Assembly: GCA_016182225.1 (NCBI GenBank)
Contig: JACOXV010000018.1
Location: 1-30,197, forward strand
DNA from: Candidatus Levyibacteriota bacterium
GTDB taxonomy: Bacteria > Patescibacteriota > Microgenomatia > Levybacterales > UBA12049
Direction of reading: 5' to 3'
Length of the DNA stretch: 30,197 bases
The notes beneath the pieces were generated by a model. It had not been told where the DNA came from. It made no database searches and saw only the letters and a program-made list of their open reading frames with translations. The translations under genes and the position numbers were made by a program. Shown piece by piece: positions 7,556 through 15,010 of the stretch. Positions within the stretch are counted from its first letter, which is position 1. The number at the start of each line of letters is the position of its first letter.

Positions 7556-9066
7556 TTGATTAGATTTAGGACAGTTCTTACTCCGTGTCCCGTTGCTCCT
7601 TTCGGACCTATATCAGATCCTTTCGACGTAAATGCAGGGCCTGCTATATCAAGATGCGCCCAGATTGTATCTCCTATGAATTCTTGCAAAAAAAGTGCTG
7701 CGGTAATTGCACCTCCATAACGACTACTTGGAATATTCGCAATATCAGCAACTGAGCTTTTATTCATTTCTTTATAATCTTCTTCAAGGGGCATTGTCCA
7801 AACTTTTTCGCCGGTCCTTGATGCCGCTTTTTTAATTTTTTCCGAAAACTCCTCGTTATTGCTGAAAAGTCCTGATATTTCTTCTCCCAAAGCTCCCATC
7901 ACTGCTCCGGTTAAGGTAGCAAAATCAATAATTTTTGTGGCTTTCTGTTTTACCGCAAAAGAAAGACTGTCGGCCAAAGTAACACGTCCCTCCGCATCAG
8001 TATTTAGTATTTCAATAGTTTTCCCATTCATTGCACGTACTATATCTCCGGGAACTATTGATTTTCCTGAGATAAGATTTGGAGTAGCTGCAATCAAACC
8101 AATCACGCAATAATCAGGAGCAACACTGGAAATCACTGAAAAAACAGAAAGAACTATTGCTGCTCCCGACATATCCATCTTCATATCGCTCATGTGATCC
8201 CCCGTCTTAACATTTACTCCGCCGCTGTCAAAAGTAATACCTTTTCCTACCAGAGCCAACTTTTCTTTACTCTTGTTTTTTTCTGGCATGTATTCCAAAA
8301 AAATAAATTTGGGCGGAGTATCAGAGCCTCTGGCGACCCCAAGGAATGCATCCATTCCCATTTTTTCCAACTCTCCCATTTCATAAATTCTGCATTTAAT
8401 ATGTTTAGGATCTTTTTTTGCAATGGATTTTGCAAGTTCGGCAAGATACGTTGGGGTTGCTATAAATGATTGTTCGTTCACCAGATCCCGGGCCATAAAA
8501 GTAGCCTGTGAGTAAATCTCTGCAAGTTCTATGCCTTTTTTAATTTCTTTTTTTCTGGATTCGGATTTTTCTGCAAAAATTACAATCTCAAGCTCTTTTT
8601 TATCTTCATCTTTTTTTGATTTATATTTACTAAAGTCATAGTTACCCAAAAGAATTCCCTCGTAAATAGCTTGGGCTGCAATACTAGAGCCAATTGTCAT
8701 CTCTTTTTCACTTGGAATAATTACTGTTAATGAATTGATTTTCCCTTTTACCGTTTTTATAAAATTGCCCAAAGACTTTCTTAAATCATCCGCTTTAAAG
8801 TCACCTCTTTTGCCAAGCCCTATGACAAAGACCCTGGAAGCTAGGATATTTTCGTGAGGCGTTACCTTAAGAATTTCTTTTTTCTTTCCGCTAAATTTTT
8901 CCAGATCTATTTCCTTACTTAGCTTTCCTTTTAGGATTCTGTCCAATTCAGAGAAAGAATCTGTTGGCAAAACTTTTTTACTTTTCCCTTCTCCTGAAAA
9001 AACAAACACTAAAAGTCCGTCTGTAGAAATTCTATCTAAATTTTTATCCGAGAATTCAAAATTCAT
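7552..9066 (-). CDS. pepA: Leucyl aminopeptidase (peptidase family M17)
   Basis: A cytosolic dinuclear metallo-aminopeptidase that releases N-terminal residues in peptide turnover. It is complete at 504 residues. The metal and catalytic positions are visible: Lys275 and Asp280 in LVGKGITFDSGG, Asp298 in MKMDMSGA, and Asp357, Glu359 and Arg361 in the signature NTDAEGRVTLADS. The N-terminal domain is Lys-rich and diverged, as is common in M17. It is the first gene of the minus-strand run pepA-efp-MFS-Lgt-like-RluA. The TGA stop overlaps the efp ATG by 4 bp. A -10 element lies 7 bp before the ATG, so its mRNA may be leaderless. Confidence 0.95.
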   Translation of the reverse strand: MNFEFSDKNLDRISTDGLLVFVFSGEGKSKKVLPTDSFSELDRILKGKLSKEIDLEKFSGKKKEILKVTPHENILASRVFVIGLGKRGDFKADDLRKSLGNFIKTVKGKINSLTVIIPSEKEMTIGSSIAAQAIYEGILLGNYDFSKYKSKKDEDKKELEIVIFAEKSESRKKEIKKGIELAEIYSQATFMARDLVNEQSFIATPTYLAELAKSIAKKDPKHIKCRIYEMGELEKMGMDAFLGVARGSDTPPKFIFLEYMPEKNKSKEKLALVGKGITFDSGGVNVKTGDHMSDMKMDMSGAAIVLSVFSVISSVAPDYCVIGLIAATPNLISGKSIVPGDIVRAMNGKTIEILNTDAEGRVTLADSLSFAVKQKATKIIDFATLTGAVMGALGEEISGLFSNNEEFSEKIKKAASRTGEKVWTMPLEEDYKEMNKSSVADIANIPSSRYGGAITAALFLQEFIGDTIWAHLDIAGPAFTSKGSDIGPKGATGHGVRTVLNLIK

Positions 9067-9073
9067 TCTGATT

Positions 9074-9102
9074 ATTTTAACATCGAAGAGTCCAAAAATA
9101 AA
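9074..9102 (-). promoter_or_regulatory. Candidate pepA promoter (possibly leaderless)
   Basis: On the minus strand, TAAAAT (9074-9079) ends 7 bp before the pepA ATG at 9066. A weak -35 candidate, TTTATT (9097-9102), lies 17 bp further up. Transcription would begin at about the A of the ATG. Confidence 0.4.
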
Positions 9103-9109
9103 GTATTCA

Positions 9110-9118
9110 TGCTATAAT
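9110..9118 (+). promoter_or_regulatory. Extended -10 promoter of tRNA-Leu
   Basis: TGC-TATAAT (9110-9118), a perfect -10 hexamer with the extended TG motif, ends 11 bp before the first base of the tRNA. No good -35 is present, which extended -10 promoters tolerate. Confidence 0.6.
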
Positions 9119-9129
9119 TGTAGAGCTTG

Positions 9130-9212
9130 GGGCAAGTGGCGGAATGGTATACGCGGTAGTCTCAAAAACTACTGGTCGCAAGGCCGTGTGGGTTCGACTC
9201 CCACTTTGCCCA
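9130..9212 (+). tRNA. tRNA-Leu (anticodon CAA)
   Basis: A class II tRNA of 83 nt. The acceptor stem GGGCAAG (9130-9136) pairs with TTTGCCC (9205-9211), including one G-U pair, with discriminator A at 9212. The anticodon stem GTAGT/ACTAC encloses the loop CTCAAAA, giving anticodon CAA for UUG codons. A long variable arm, GGTC-GCAA-GGCC, is typical of Leu. The T arm is GTGGG-TTCGACT-CCCAC. The 3' CCA is not encoded (the next bases are CCT), so a CCA-adding enzyme is needed. The next gene starts 8 bp downstream and is probably processed from the same transcript. Confidence 0.95.
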
Positions 9213-9220
9213 CCTTAATT

Positions 9221-9835
9221 ATGACTGAACCAAAACCACCAGAATCAACAAATACAAATGTTAGCTGGAAAGATACATTTCTACTCGAACATCCACTTAG
9301 CAGACTACCAAACGATGAAGTAAGAGGTGCATTTTCAGTTATTTTAGAAAATGGTCAAGGCGTAAGGGACTACTACTCTGCTAGATACGATAAGGATGGT
9401 AAAGAGGTTGGAATTCCAGATGAAAAATTTGATGTGGGAATAGGAAAAGATCAGTTAGGAGACTCTCCTCGAAAGCAACTCATTCACGAAATTGGCAACA
9501 CTAGACTCCGAGCGGAATCTCTACGAACTGGTGTTCTCAAAAATTGGAGATATCAAGAAAGTCATTCAGAAGAATTTACAAAATTAAGTCAAATGAGCCG
9601 ATCAGAACTAATAAGAGAACTTGATGCGTCTATTGCTGGTCTTTACGAAGCAGCTAAGTCTAAAGAAAATCTAGACAGAAAAATCAGTCTTCCCTTTGGT
9701 AAGGAAACAACGGGACAAATTTCAATTTTTAGAGCTATGCAGCATAAAATTTTACATTTAGGAATTTTGATTGCTTCTTCGGATTGTATAGGTGATGTTG
9801 AAAGACCTGATTCTGTAAAAGAGATTTGGGGATAA
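9221..9835 (+). CDS. Uncharacterised protein, possibly DinB-like helical bundle
   Basis: A 204-residue soluble protein starting at the ATG at 9221, 8 bp after the tRNA. A longer in-frame start at 9188 would lie inside the tRNA and is rejected. It is rich in charged helices. The C-terminal half has ELIRELDASIAGLYEAA followed by ISIFRAMQHKILHLGILIAS and a closing ERPDSVKEIWG, which recalls DinB/YfiT-like metal-binding four-helix bundles (a His-containing helix, then a short Trp/Pro tail). The resemblance is weak and the full His triad is not certain. The DsbB-like gene starts 2 bp after its stop, so the two are co-transcribed. Confidence 0.55.
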   Translation: MTEPKPPESTNTNVSWKDTFLLEHPLSRLPNDEVRGAFSVILENGQGVRDYYSARYDKDGKEVGIPDEKFDVGIGKDQLGDSPRKQLIHEIGNTRLRAESLRTGVLKNWRYQESHSEEFTKLSQMSRSELIRELDASIAGLYEAAKSKENLDRKISLPFGKETTGQISIFRAMQHKILHLGILIASSDCIGDVERPDSVKEIWG

Positions 9836-9837
9836 AA

Positions 9838-10269
9838 ATGAATATTAAAAAAATTAAGAAATATATTTTGCCTTTTGTTTTTATAATTTCTGCTTCGGCA
9901 ACCCTTGGAAGTCTATATTTTTCAGAAGTAATGAAGCTTCCCCCCTGCTCTCTTTGCTGGTATCAAAGAGCAATGATGTATCCGATTCCACTTGTTATGG
10001 TAGTTGGACTTTTTAGAAATGATAAAAATTCCGTATTCTTTGCACTCCCCCTTGCAATAGTTGGTCTAATAATAGCAACCTATCATAATCTTCTCTATTA
10101 TCACTTAATTCCAGAATCCGTACAGCCTTGTACTACAGGAATCTCCTGTACTATCAAACAAATAGAATGGTTTGGTTTTATTTCTATTCCCCTTTTATCC
10201 CTTACAGCTTTTGGAGTAATAATTGCATCTTTACTTCTCTACCATAAACTTTTCCTCAGAAAAAATTAA
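9838..10269 (+). CDS. DsbB-like disulfide bond formation protein
   Basis: A 143-residue membrane protein with four hydrophobic segments, the length of short DsbB/BdbC proteins. Cys37-x-x-Cys40 (LPPCSLCWYQRAMMYP) is the quinone-coupled redox pair with its typical Trp-Tyr-Gln-Arg follow-up. Cys98 and Cys104 (QPCTTGISC) in the second extracytoplasmic loop form the pair that reoxidises a DsbA-like partner. The partner is not in the window. The ATG at 9838 is chosen over an upstream TTG overlapping the previous gene; GGGG just before it may act as a weak ribosome-binding site. It implies disulfide-stabilised exported proteins in this cell. Confidence 0.9.
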   Translation: MNIKKIKKYILPFVFIISASATLGSLYFSEVMKLPPCSLCWYQRAMMYPIPLVMVVGLFRNDKNSVFFALPLAIVGLIIATYHNLLYYHLIPESVQPCTTGISCTIKQIEWFGFISIPLLSLTAFGVIIASLLLYHKLFLRKN

Positions 10270-10295
10270 ACTAACGGGATAAATCGTTAGTTTAA
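10266..10295. terminator. Hairpin terminator between convergent genes
   Basis: TTAAACTAACG (10266-10276) pairs perfectly with CGTTAGTTTAA (10285-10295) around an 8-nt loop. It begins on the stop codon of the DsbB-like gene. It is followed by ATTTTG on the plus strand, and its A/T-rich ends allow it to work in both directions for the convergent genes. Confidence 0.75.
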
Positions 10296-10313
10296 TTTTG
10301 TTTCGAAACAAAA
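10296..10313. repeat. Perfect 18-bp palindrome
   Basis: TTTTGTTTC joined directly to GAAACAAAA, with no loop. It abuts the 11-bp terminator stem and lies before the 3' end of the proline-rich gene. It could be part of the bidirectional terminator or a dimeric-protein site. Confidence 0.6.
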
Positions 10314-10325
10314 ATTCAAAGAGAA

Positions 10326-10670
10326 TTAGACTGCTCCTTGACCTGTTCCCTGTCCTCCATTGTCATTTCCTGTATTAGGATCCCAAGAAGCTGGTTGTGC
10401 TGGAGCATCTCCACCCACTGGGGCCTCTGGCTCTGCAGCTGGTGCTTCAGGTTCTGGTTGCGTTGGAGGTGTCCAGGTTGGTTGACCTCCCCCTATGTCA
10501 CCGCCTGCTGGAGCTTCTGGCTCTGGCTGCGCTGGAGGTGGCGTAGTAACCCCAGGATCAGCAGCAGGTGGCGTTGTTGGCTGTTGCCAACCTTGATCAC
10601 CTGTTGGATTTTGACCTGCATTTGGATCAGCTTGTCCTCCTTGATTTTGCCAATCGTTTTGTCCGTCCAT
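10326..10670 (-). CDS. Proline/glycine-rich low-complexity acidic protein
   Basis: A 114-residue protein with almost no hydrophobic residues, so intrinsically disordered. It has no signal peptide or membrane span. It is built of Gln, Gly, Asp, Asn, Pro, Ala and Glu. An internal repeat QPEPEAPA occurs twice, with PEAP-x-GGD variants, and Pro-Pro and Pro-Pro-Pro runs are present (TTPPAAD, TTPPPAQ, TPPTQ). Such runs are typical EF-P-dependent stall sites. The complementary strand is also open, but with Trp/Cys/Arg-rich nonsense. The real frame is fixed by the promoter and very strong Shine-Dalgarno upstream. High expression is likely. The function is unknown; a linker-like or surface/adaptor role is a guess. 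Confidence 0.75.
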   Translation of the reverse strand: MDGQNDWQNQGGQADPNAGQNPTGDQGWQQPTTPPAADPGVTTPPPAQPEPEAPAGGDIGGGQPTWTPPTQPEPEAPAAEPEAPVGGDAPAQPASWDPNTGNDNGGQGTGQGAV

Positions 10671-10678
10671 TTTAATTA

Positions 10679-10687
10679 ATCACCTCC
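10679..10687 (-). promoter_or_regulatory. Strong Shine-Dalgarno of the proline-rich gene
   Basis: The minus strand reads GGAGGTGAT, then TAATTAAA and the ATG at 10670. This is the second of only two near-complete anti-Shine-Dalgarno matches in the AT-rich block; the first belongs to the 45-residue microprotein. Confidence 0.75.
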
Positions 10688-10709
10688 CTCTATAACTTAA
10701 GTAATTTCT

Positions 10710-10739
10710 ATTTTAACCGGATTATGTATATTAAAACAA
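10710..10739 (-). promoter_or_regulatory. Promoter of the proline-rich gene
   Basis: On the minus strand, TTGTTT (10734-10739), an 18-bp spacer and TAAAAT (10710-10715). The predicted leader is about 32 nt and includes the Shine-Dalgarno. The same -35 sequence TTGTTT occurs before rpmE and rpsF. Confidence 0.6.
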
Positions 10740-10747
10740 GTCCTTTT

Positions 10748-12073
10748 CTATTCAGCTTCTTCTCTTTTTTTCTCTACATTGTAAAAACGAATTCTATCCC
10801 CACGAAACAGCAGGTCTATTTCTCCCATTGGCCCGTTTCTGTGCTTTGCTATAAGAAGTTTTGTTGGCATAATATTTGAGACTTCGGCATCAAGCCTATA
10901 AATAAACATAACTACGTCTGCATCCTGCTCAATAGCACCCGACTCGCGAAGATCTGCAAGCTGTGGCTTCCTCTCTCCTCTATGCTCTACAGCACGAGAA
11001 AGCTGAGAAACTGCAAGAACTGGAACTTTAAGCTCTCTAGCTAAATTTTTTAAGGCTTGGGAAACAATTGAAACCTCTTGTACTCTGTTATCATAATGTT
11101 TACCCGGATCTACTAATTGCAGGTAATCAACTATAAACAATGCCACATCTTTTTCCAGCTGAAGTCGGCGAGCCTTAGTTCTTATCTGCGAAACTGAAAT
11201 TCCAGGAGTATCATCTATATATATAGGTGCATCTGCTAGAAGTCCCATTGCTTCAGAAAGTTTTGCAAAATCAGCCTCAGATAATTTACCTGTTTTTAAC
11301 CTCCATGCATCAACATCTGCTTGACCTACTAAGAGCCTGTCAACTAACTCTTCCTGGCTCATTTCAAGTGAAAAAATACCAACAGATTTTTTTTCATTGA
11401 CAGCAATGTGCTGTGCCATATTAACGATCATTGCTGTTTTTCCCTGACCCGGGCGCGCTGCTAAAATAAGAAGGTTTGATGGCTGCATTCCGGAAAGCGT
11501 ATTATCCAAATCTGTAAAGCCTGTTTTCACTCCTCGGAGCCCCGCTCCTTTAGTGTGAAGATCATCAATTCTCTCAAAGCTTTCCGCAAGGCTTTCCTTA
11601 ATAGGAATGAATCCAGTCAGGGAATGTCCTTGTGAAATAGCAAAAACCGAAGCCTCTGCTTTATCAAGTAACTCTTCTGCCTCTTTTTCCTCGTCAAATC
11701 CCATCTCTGTTACTTCAGCTCCCAATCTAATAAGAGATCTCTTAACCGAGGTTTCTTTTATTAGCAAGGCATAATGTTCCACATTGGCAGCAGTAGGAAC
11801 TGCATTTACCAAGTCTGTTAGATAGGATTCGTCTATTTTTTCTTTTTTCTTTCCTTTGCTTAGAAAATCGGTAAGAGTAAGCACGTCAATTGGTTTACTC
11901 TTTTCATAAAGAGCAAACATTGCATCAAATACCTCTGCATTTTGATCATTATAAAAATCAGAGGGTTTAAGCAATTGAGTAACGATGCCTATTGCATCTT
12001 TATTTATAAGAATTGCTCCAAGGACACTTCTTTCGGCTTCTTCATTATGAGGAGGAACTTTTGAAACTGCCAT
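10748..12073 (-). CDS. dnaB: Replicative DNA helicase DnaB
   Basis: The 441-residue hexameric helicase that unwinds DNA at the replication fork. The N-terminal domain begins with the typical VPPHNEEAERSVLGAILIN. The RecA-type motor has Walker A at 205-213 (AARPGQGKT), Walker B around Asp316 (ALFIVDYLQL), the H3 region PVLAVSQLSRAVEHR and the arginine-finger segment AKHRNGPMGEIDLLF. No intein is present. It lies 3 bp downstream of the MBL-like gene and is co-transcribed with it. In many bacteria dnaB follows rplI; here it is far from the ribosomal cluster. Confidence 0.97.
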   Translation of the reverse strand: MAVSKVPPHNEEAERSVLGAILINKDAIGIVTQLLKPSDFYNDQNAEVFDAMFALYEKSKPIDVLTLTDFLSKGKKKEKIDESYLTDLVNAVPTAANVEHYALLIKETSVKRSLIRLGAEVTEMGFDEEKEAEELLDKAEASVFAISQGHSLTGFIPIKESLAESFERIDDLHTKGAGLRGVKTGFTDLDNTLSGMQPSNLLILAARPGQGKTAMIVNMAQHIAVNEKKSVGIFSLEMSQEELVDRLLVGQADVDAWRLKTGKLSEADFAKLSEAMGLLADAPIYIDDTPGISVSQIRTKARRLQLEKDVALFIVDYLQLVDPGKHYDNRVQEVSIVSQALKNLARELKVPVLAVSQLSRAVEHRGERKPQLADLRESGAIEQDADVVMFIYRLDAEVSNIMPTKLLIAKHRNGPMGEIDLLFRGDRIRFYNVEKKREEAE

Positions 12074-12076
12074 TTT

Positions 12077-12589
12077 CTATCCAAGATTTATTACTTCCAT
12101 TTCTTCAGGAAGTTTTTCTAGATTAGTCGAATATTTAGAAACAGAAGAAGAAGTTTTACCGAGCTTTTTTAAAAGATCTTCTTTTCCCTCTCCGTAAAAA
12201 ATTAACACCCGTGGTTCTATCTTAGTTAGTAAAGAATCGTTTTGCTCATCAACATCAAGTATGACAACTTCTACTTCAGGGATCTTATCAATGATTTTAG
12301 CGACTGCACTAATTTTTCCAACCAACACTTTTACACCATCAACATCAAAAGAAAAAACGTTTTCTCCCTCAACCCGAAGTCCTGTAACCTTTATTCCGCC
12401 TACTTCATATTCCCCAGGTCCTTTTATTGATACCCTTGCTCCTTCAACCTTATAATTTGGGCTCTTTTCACTTAAAAAAACAGTAGCGTCCGCTTCTGTT
12501 TTGGACATAGAAGATGTGGGATTAATCACCAAAGTTGAATGCTTACTCTTAACCTTAAGTGTTTCTTTATCAAGTAGTTGAATGTCCAT
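12077..12589 (-). CDS. Degenerate metallo-beta-lactamase-fold protein
   Basis: A 170-residue protein made mainly of beta strands. It resembles the UlaG-like/COG2220 branch of the MBL fold: an early strand-turn (KHSTLVINPTS), the characteristic GPGEYEVGGIKVTGL block, a VFSFDVDGVKVLVGKISA repeat of the strand pair, and a late VVILDVDE. The metal-binding HxHxDH motif is absent; the region where it should lie reads ADATVFLSEK. Hydrolase activity is therefore unlikely and a structural or binding role is more probable. It is the first gene of the unit with dnaB. The ATG at 12589 follows a -10 box by 9 bp. Confidence 0.6.
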   Translation of the reverse strand: MDIQLLDKETLKVKSKHSTLVINPTSSMSKTEADATVFLSEKSPNYKVEGARVSIKGPGEYEVGGIKVTGLRVEGENVFSFDVDGVKVLVGKISAVAKIIDKIPEVEVVILDVDEQNDSLLTKIEPRVLIFYGEGKEDLLKKLGKTSSSVSKYSTNLEKLPEEMEVINLG

Positions 12590-12598
12590 TGTTGGTAA

Positions 12599-12627
12599 AT
12601 CCTATCAACTTTTACTTTTCTTGACAA
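12599..12627 (-). promoter_or_regulatory. Promoter of the MBL-like/dnaB unit
   Basis: On the minus strand, TTGTCA (12622-12627), a 17-bp spacer and TAGGAT (12599-12604), ending 9 bp before the ATG. The mRNA leader would be about 2-3 nt. The -35 shares five base pairs with the -35 of the opposing promoter. Confidence 0.55.
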
Positions 12628-12649
12628 GGGGATGTTTTTCTCCTATCAT
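12621..12649 (+). promoter_or_regulatory. Promoter of the rightward exported-protein cluster
   Basis: A perfect TTGACA (12621-12626), a 17-bp spacer and TATCAT (12644-12649). The in-frame ATG at 12648 lies inside the -10 box and cannot be transcribed, so the start codon should be the ATG at 12687. That ATG is itself preceded directly by TATAAT (12681-12686), which has no matching -35. Confidence 0.65.
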
Positions 12650-12686
12650 GAACACTACTTTTGAGGCAGGTTTTAGCACATATAAT

Positions 12687-13112
12687 ATGAAAAGAGAAAA
12701 AATAATCCTTTCTTTTCTTGCAGCCCTTATAGGACTTATTGTTGCAATTGGAGGTTTTTATCTTTATCAGTCAACAAAAGTAATTTCAAGGGAAGAAATA
12801 AAACCTCTCACAAAAGATTCCCCTACCCCTACGCCTTCGTCATCATTTTTTCTTTCAGTAGATCGTCCCAGAAATGAAGAAGTATTTGATAAAAAAGTTA
12901 TAACAATATCCGGCAAGACCACTCCGAAAGCTAAAATCTTAATTTATACTGCAACAAATGAGGAATCTGCTACGCCCGCCAAGGATGGGTCGTTTTCCAC
13001 AACAATGAGCATTGATGATGGGCAGAATGTGATAGCAATTACAGCGATATCCGAAACGGGTGAAGAACAAACTTTACAAAGAGTTGTAACATATAGTACG
13101 GAGACATTTTAA
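12687..13112 (+). CDS. Membrane-anchored protein with Ig-like domain
   Basis: A 141-residue protein: basic start MKREK, one transmembrane helix (about 6-25, LSFLAALIGLIVAIGGFYLY), a Pro/Ser/Thr linker (DSPTPTPSSS), then a single beta-sandwich domain of about 85 residues. The pattern VDRPRNEEVFDKKVITISGK, GSFSTTMSIDDGQNVIAITA resembles glucodextranase domain B/Big-type Ig folds. These display modules outside the membrane and usually bind rather than catalyse. It is the first gene of the plus-strand cluster; the next gene, also exported, starts 2 bp after the stop. The start at 12687 is dictated by promoter position. Confidence 0.7.
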   Translation: MKREKIILSFLAALIGLIVAIGGFYLYQSTKVISREEIKPLTKDSPTPTPSSSFFLSVDRPRNEEVFDKKVITISGKTTPKAKILIYTATNEESATPAKDGSFSTTMSIDDGQNVIAITAISETGEEQTLQRVVTYSTETF

Positions 13113-13114
13113 AA

Positions 13115-13882
13115 ATGGAAAAAATAAAAATATTTCTAATTCTTACTGCTTTTCTTTTTATTGTTCCTTCATCATTTGCTCAAACACCAACGACGGAAAA
13201 AGACACTACGGAAAACAAAATAGAAGAAAAAATTGATGAACTCAAAAATAGAGTTGCTTCAAAAGTAGCAGAGTTAAACTTAGTAGAAAAAAGAGGGATG
13301 ATTGGTAAAGTCACTGATGTGTCGGGAACAAGAATTTCTATCCTCGACATAGATGGAAATTTACGCTTTATAGATGTCGACGAATTTACGGAATTTAGTG
13401 GAGAAAGCGGCAAAGAACTCGGGCTTTCGGATCTTAAAGATGGGGTAGAAATTGGGGCACTTGGACTTTACAACAAAGAATCCCGAAAACTACTCGGAAG
13501 ATTTATAGAAGTCTTAAGTCTTCCAACACAAATAGTAGGGGGAATATCAAATATCGATGAAAAAAACTTTTCCGTTTCGGTAATTACGGAAGATCAAAAG
13601 GAATATACAGTGGACATAGAAACAATTACAAAGACTTTTCTTATAACCTCAGACAGTGAATTAGAAAGGTCAGGATTTTCAAAATTAAGCCCAAGAGAAA
13701 ACGTAATTGTAGTTGGCTTTGCCGACCCTGAAAAAAAAGATAGACTAACAGCTTCCAAAATTTTTCATTTTGAAGGTATTCCGTTAAATCCGAGAATTCC
13801 AATAGTAGAAGAAATCGTTCCTTCGGATCCTACTATAATTCCTTCCACCGGAAGCGGTAAAAAACTTACACCTCTAAGATAA
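13115..13882 (+). CDS. Exported protein of unknown function
   Basis: A 255-residue protein with a clear signal peptide (hydrophobic IFLILTAFLFIVPSS, likely cleavage after SFA). A charged coiled-coil-like helix follows (about 27-58, rich in Glu/Lys), then two strand-rich modules: GMIGKVTDVSGTRISILDID...FIDVDEFTEF and QIVGGISNIDEKNFSVSVIT...YTVDIETITKTF. Each looks like a small beta-barrel of the DUF5666-like kind. The C-terminus is Pro-rich and ends GSGKKLTPLR. I recognise no named family. It is tightly linked to the Ig-like protein before it and the M24 peptidase after it. Confidence 0.7.
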   Translation: MEKIKIFLILTAFLFIVPSSFAQTPTTEKDTTENKIEEKIDELKNRVASKVAELNLVEKRGMIGKVTDVSGTRISILDIDGNLRFIDVDEFTEFSGESGKELGLSDLKDGVEIGALGLYNKESRKLLGRFIEVLSLPTQIVGGISNIDEKNFSVSVITEDQKEYTVDIETITKTFLITSDSELERSGFSKLSPRENVIVVGFADPEKKDRLTASKIFHFEGIPLNPRIPIVEEIVPSDPTIIPSTGSGKKLTPLR

Positions 13883-13887
13883 TAACA

Positions 13888-15003
13888 GTGAATAAAAAAA
13901 CTTCTAAATATAAAAAGGAATTTGTCCAAAAAAGACTGAATTTTTTACTTGGACAATCTAAGAACTTAGATGCAATATTGGTGTCTTCAGTCTCTGATAT
14001 TACATATTTATCTGAAAATTTCAGGTTTTCGGATACTGAAAGAGAAGCTTTCCTATTATTCACTAAAAACCAAAATTACTTCATAACTGACAAGAGATAT
14101 TCTGAGGCTGTATCTAAAAAAATTCAAGATTTTATCCTTATTAACTCAGGAGCGCATCTTTTTCTTAAAAAAGAGGCTAAGGAAATATTTGAAAAAAATA
14201 AAATAAAAAGTCTGGGAATTGAAGTAAATAATGTTACTGTTTATGAACATCTTCTGCTTCGGAAATTCACAAAAGTTAAACCATTTGACTTATCCAATCT
14301 AAGGATTATAAAACAAAGGAATGAGATTAGAAATATAAAAAAAGCGTGTAGGATTGGAGATAAAACATTTGAGCATATCTTAAAACAACTTAAAACTGGA
14401 ATTCGAGAAAAAGAAATAGAAGACGCTATTGAAAGTTTCATTAAAAAGAGAAATGCAGATATTTCTTTTAAACCGGTCGTTGCTTTTGGAAAAAATTCTT
14501 CTGTTCCCCATCATCATTCTGGTCAAACTAAATTAACTAAAAATATGATTGTTCTTCTCGATTTTGGAGTAAAAGTAAACAATTACTGCTCTGACATGAC
14601 ACGAACTGTTTTCTTTGGCACCGCCTCTGAAAAGTTTAGAAAAATTTATCAAACAGTTTTAGAGGCTCAAAAAAAATCCATTGATCACGCTAAATCCTCA
14701 CTCCAAAAAAGAAAAATTATAAAAGGCAGAAACCTTGATAATAAAGCACGAGGATATATTATTGCGAAAGGTTTCCCCACTATTCCTCATTCCGTCGGGC
14801 ATGGTATTGGGATAGAAGTTCATGAATCTCCTCACCTTTCACCAAATTCAAAAGATATAATAAAACCGGGTATGGTTTTTTCAATTGAACCCGGAATATA
14901 CATACCTAATTTTGGCGGGGTCAGAATAGAAGATTTATTTTTTATTGATAACAATAGGATAGAAGTTCTTACCCATTCCACTAAACAATTAATTGAGTTA
15001 TAA
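13888..15003 (+). CDS. M24 family Xaa-Pro aminopeptidase-like metallopeptidase
   Basis: A 371-residue pita-bread-fold enzyme that removes an N-terminal residue before proline or cleaves Xaa-Pro dipeptides. All five metal ligands are visible: Asp225 (LLDFGVKV), Asp236 (CSDMTRTVFFG), His305 (SVGHGIGIEVHE), Glu334 (SIEPGIYIP) and Glu348 (GVRIEDL). The substrate His block VPHHHSGQ is at 207-213. The N-terminal creatinase-like domain covers residues 1-135. It starts with GTG at 13888. Whether it is PepP- or PepQ-like cannot be decided. It lies 5 bp after the exported protein gene. Confidence 0.92.
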   Translation: MNKKTSKYKKEFVQKRLNFLLGQSKNLDAILVSSVSDITYLSENFRFSDTEREAFLLFTKNQNYFITDKRYSEAVSKKIQDFILINSGAHLFLKKEAKEIFEKNKIKSLGIEVNNVTVYEHLLLRKFTKVKPFDLSNLRIIKQRNEIRNIKKACRIGDKTFEHILKQLKTGIREKEIEDAIESFIKKRNADISFKPVVAFGKNSSVPHHHSGQTKLTKNMIVLLDFGVKVNNYCSDMTRTVFFGTASEKFRKIYQTVLEAQKKSIDHAKSSLQKRKIIKGRNLDNKARGYIIAKGFPTIPHSVGHGIGIEVHESPHLSPNSKDIIKPGMVFSIEPGIYIPNFGGVRIEDLFFIDNNRIEVLTHSTKQLIEL

Positions 15004-15010
15004 TTTTTAT

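Noticed and set aside
9188..9220. Upstream start of the DinB-like gene inside the tRNA
   Set aside because: The 33 bp lie in the T arm and acceptor stem of tRNA-Leu. The ATG at 9221, just after the tRNA, is the sensible start.
9130..10269. tRNA-Leu as an integration site for a mobile element
   Set aside because: No integrase and no repeat of the tRNA 3' end are seen downstream; the following genes match the block's composition.
10338..10679. Plus-strand open frame opposite the proline-rich gene
   Set aside because: It gives a Trp/Cys/Arg-rich product with no start signal. The minus strand has a promoter, Shine-Dalgarno and internal peptide repeats.
12582..12686. Longer N-terminus for the Ig-like protein
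   Set aside because: The upstream starts lie in or before the TTGACA/TATCAT promoter and would not be transcribed; the residues lack a signal-anchor pattern.
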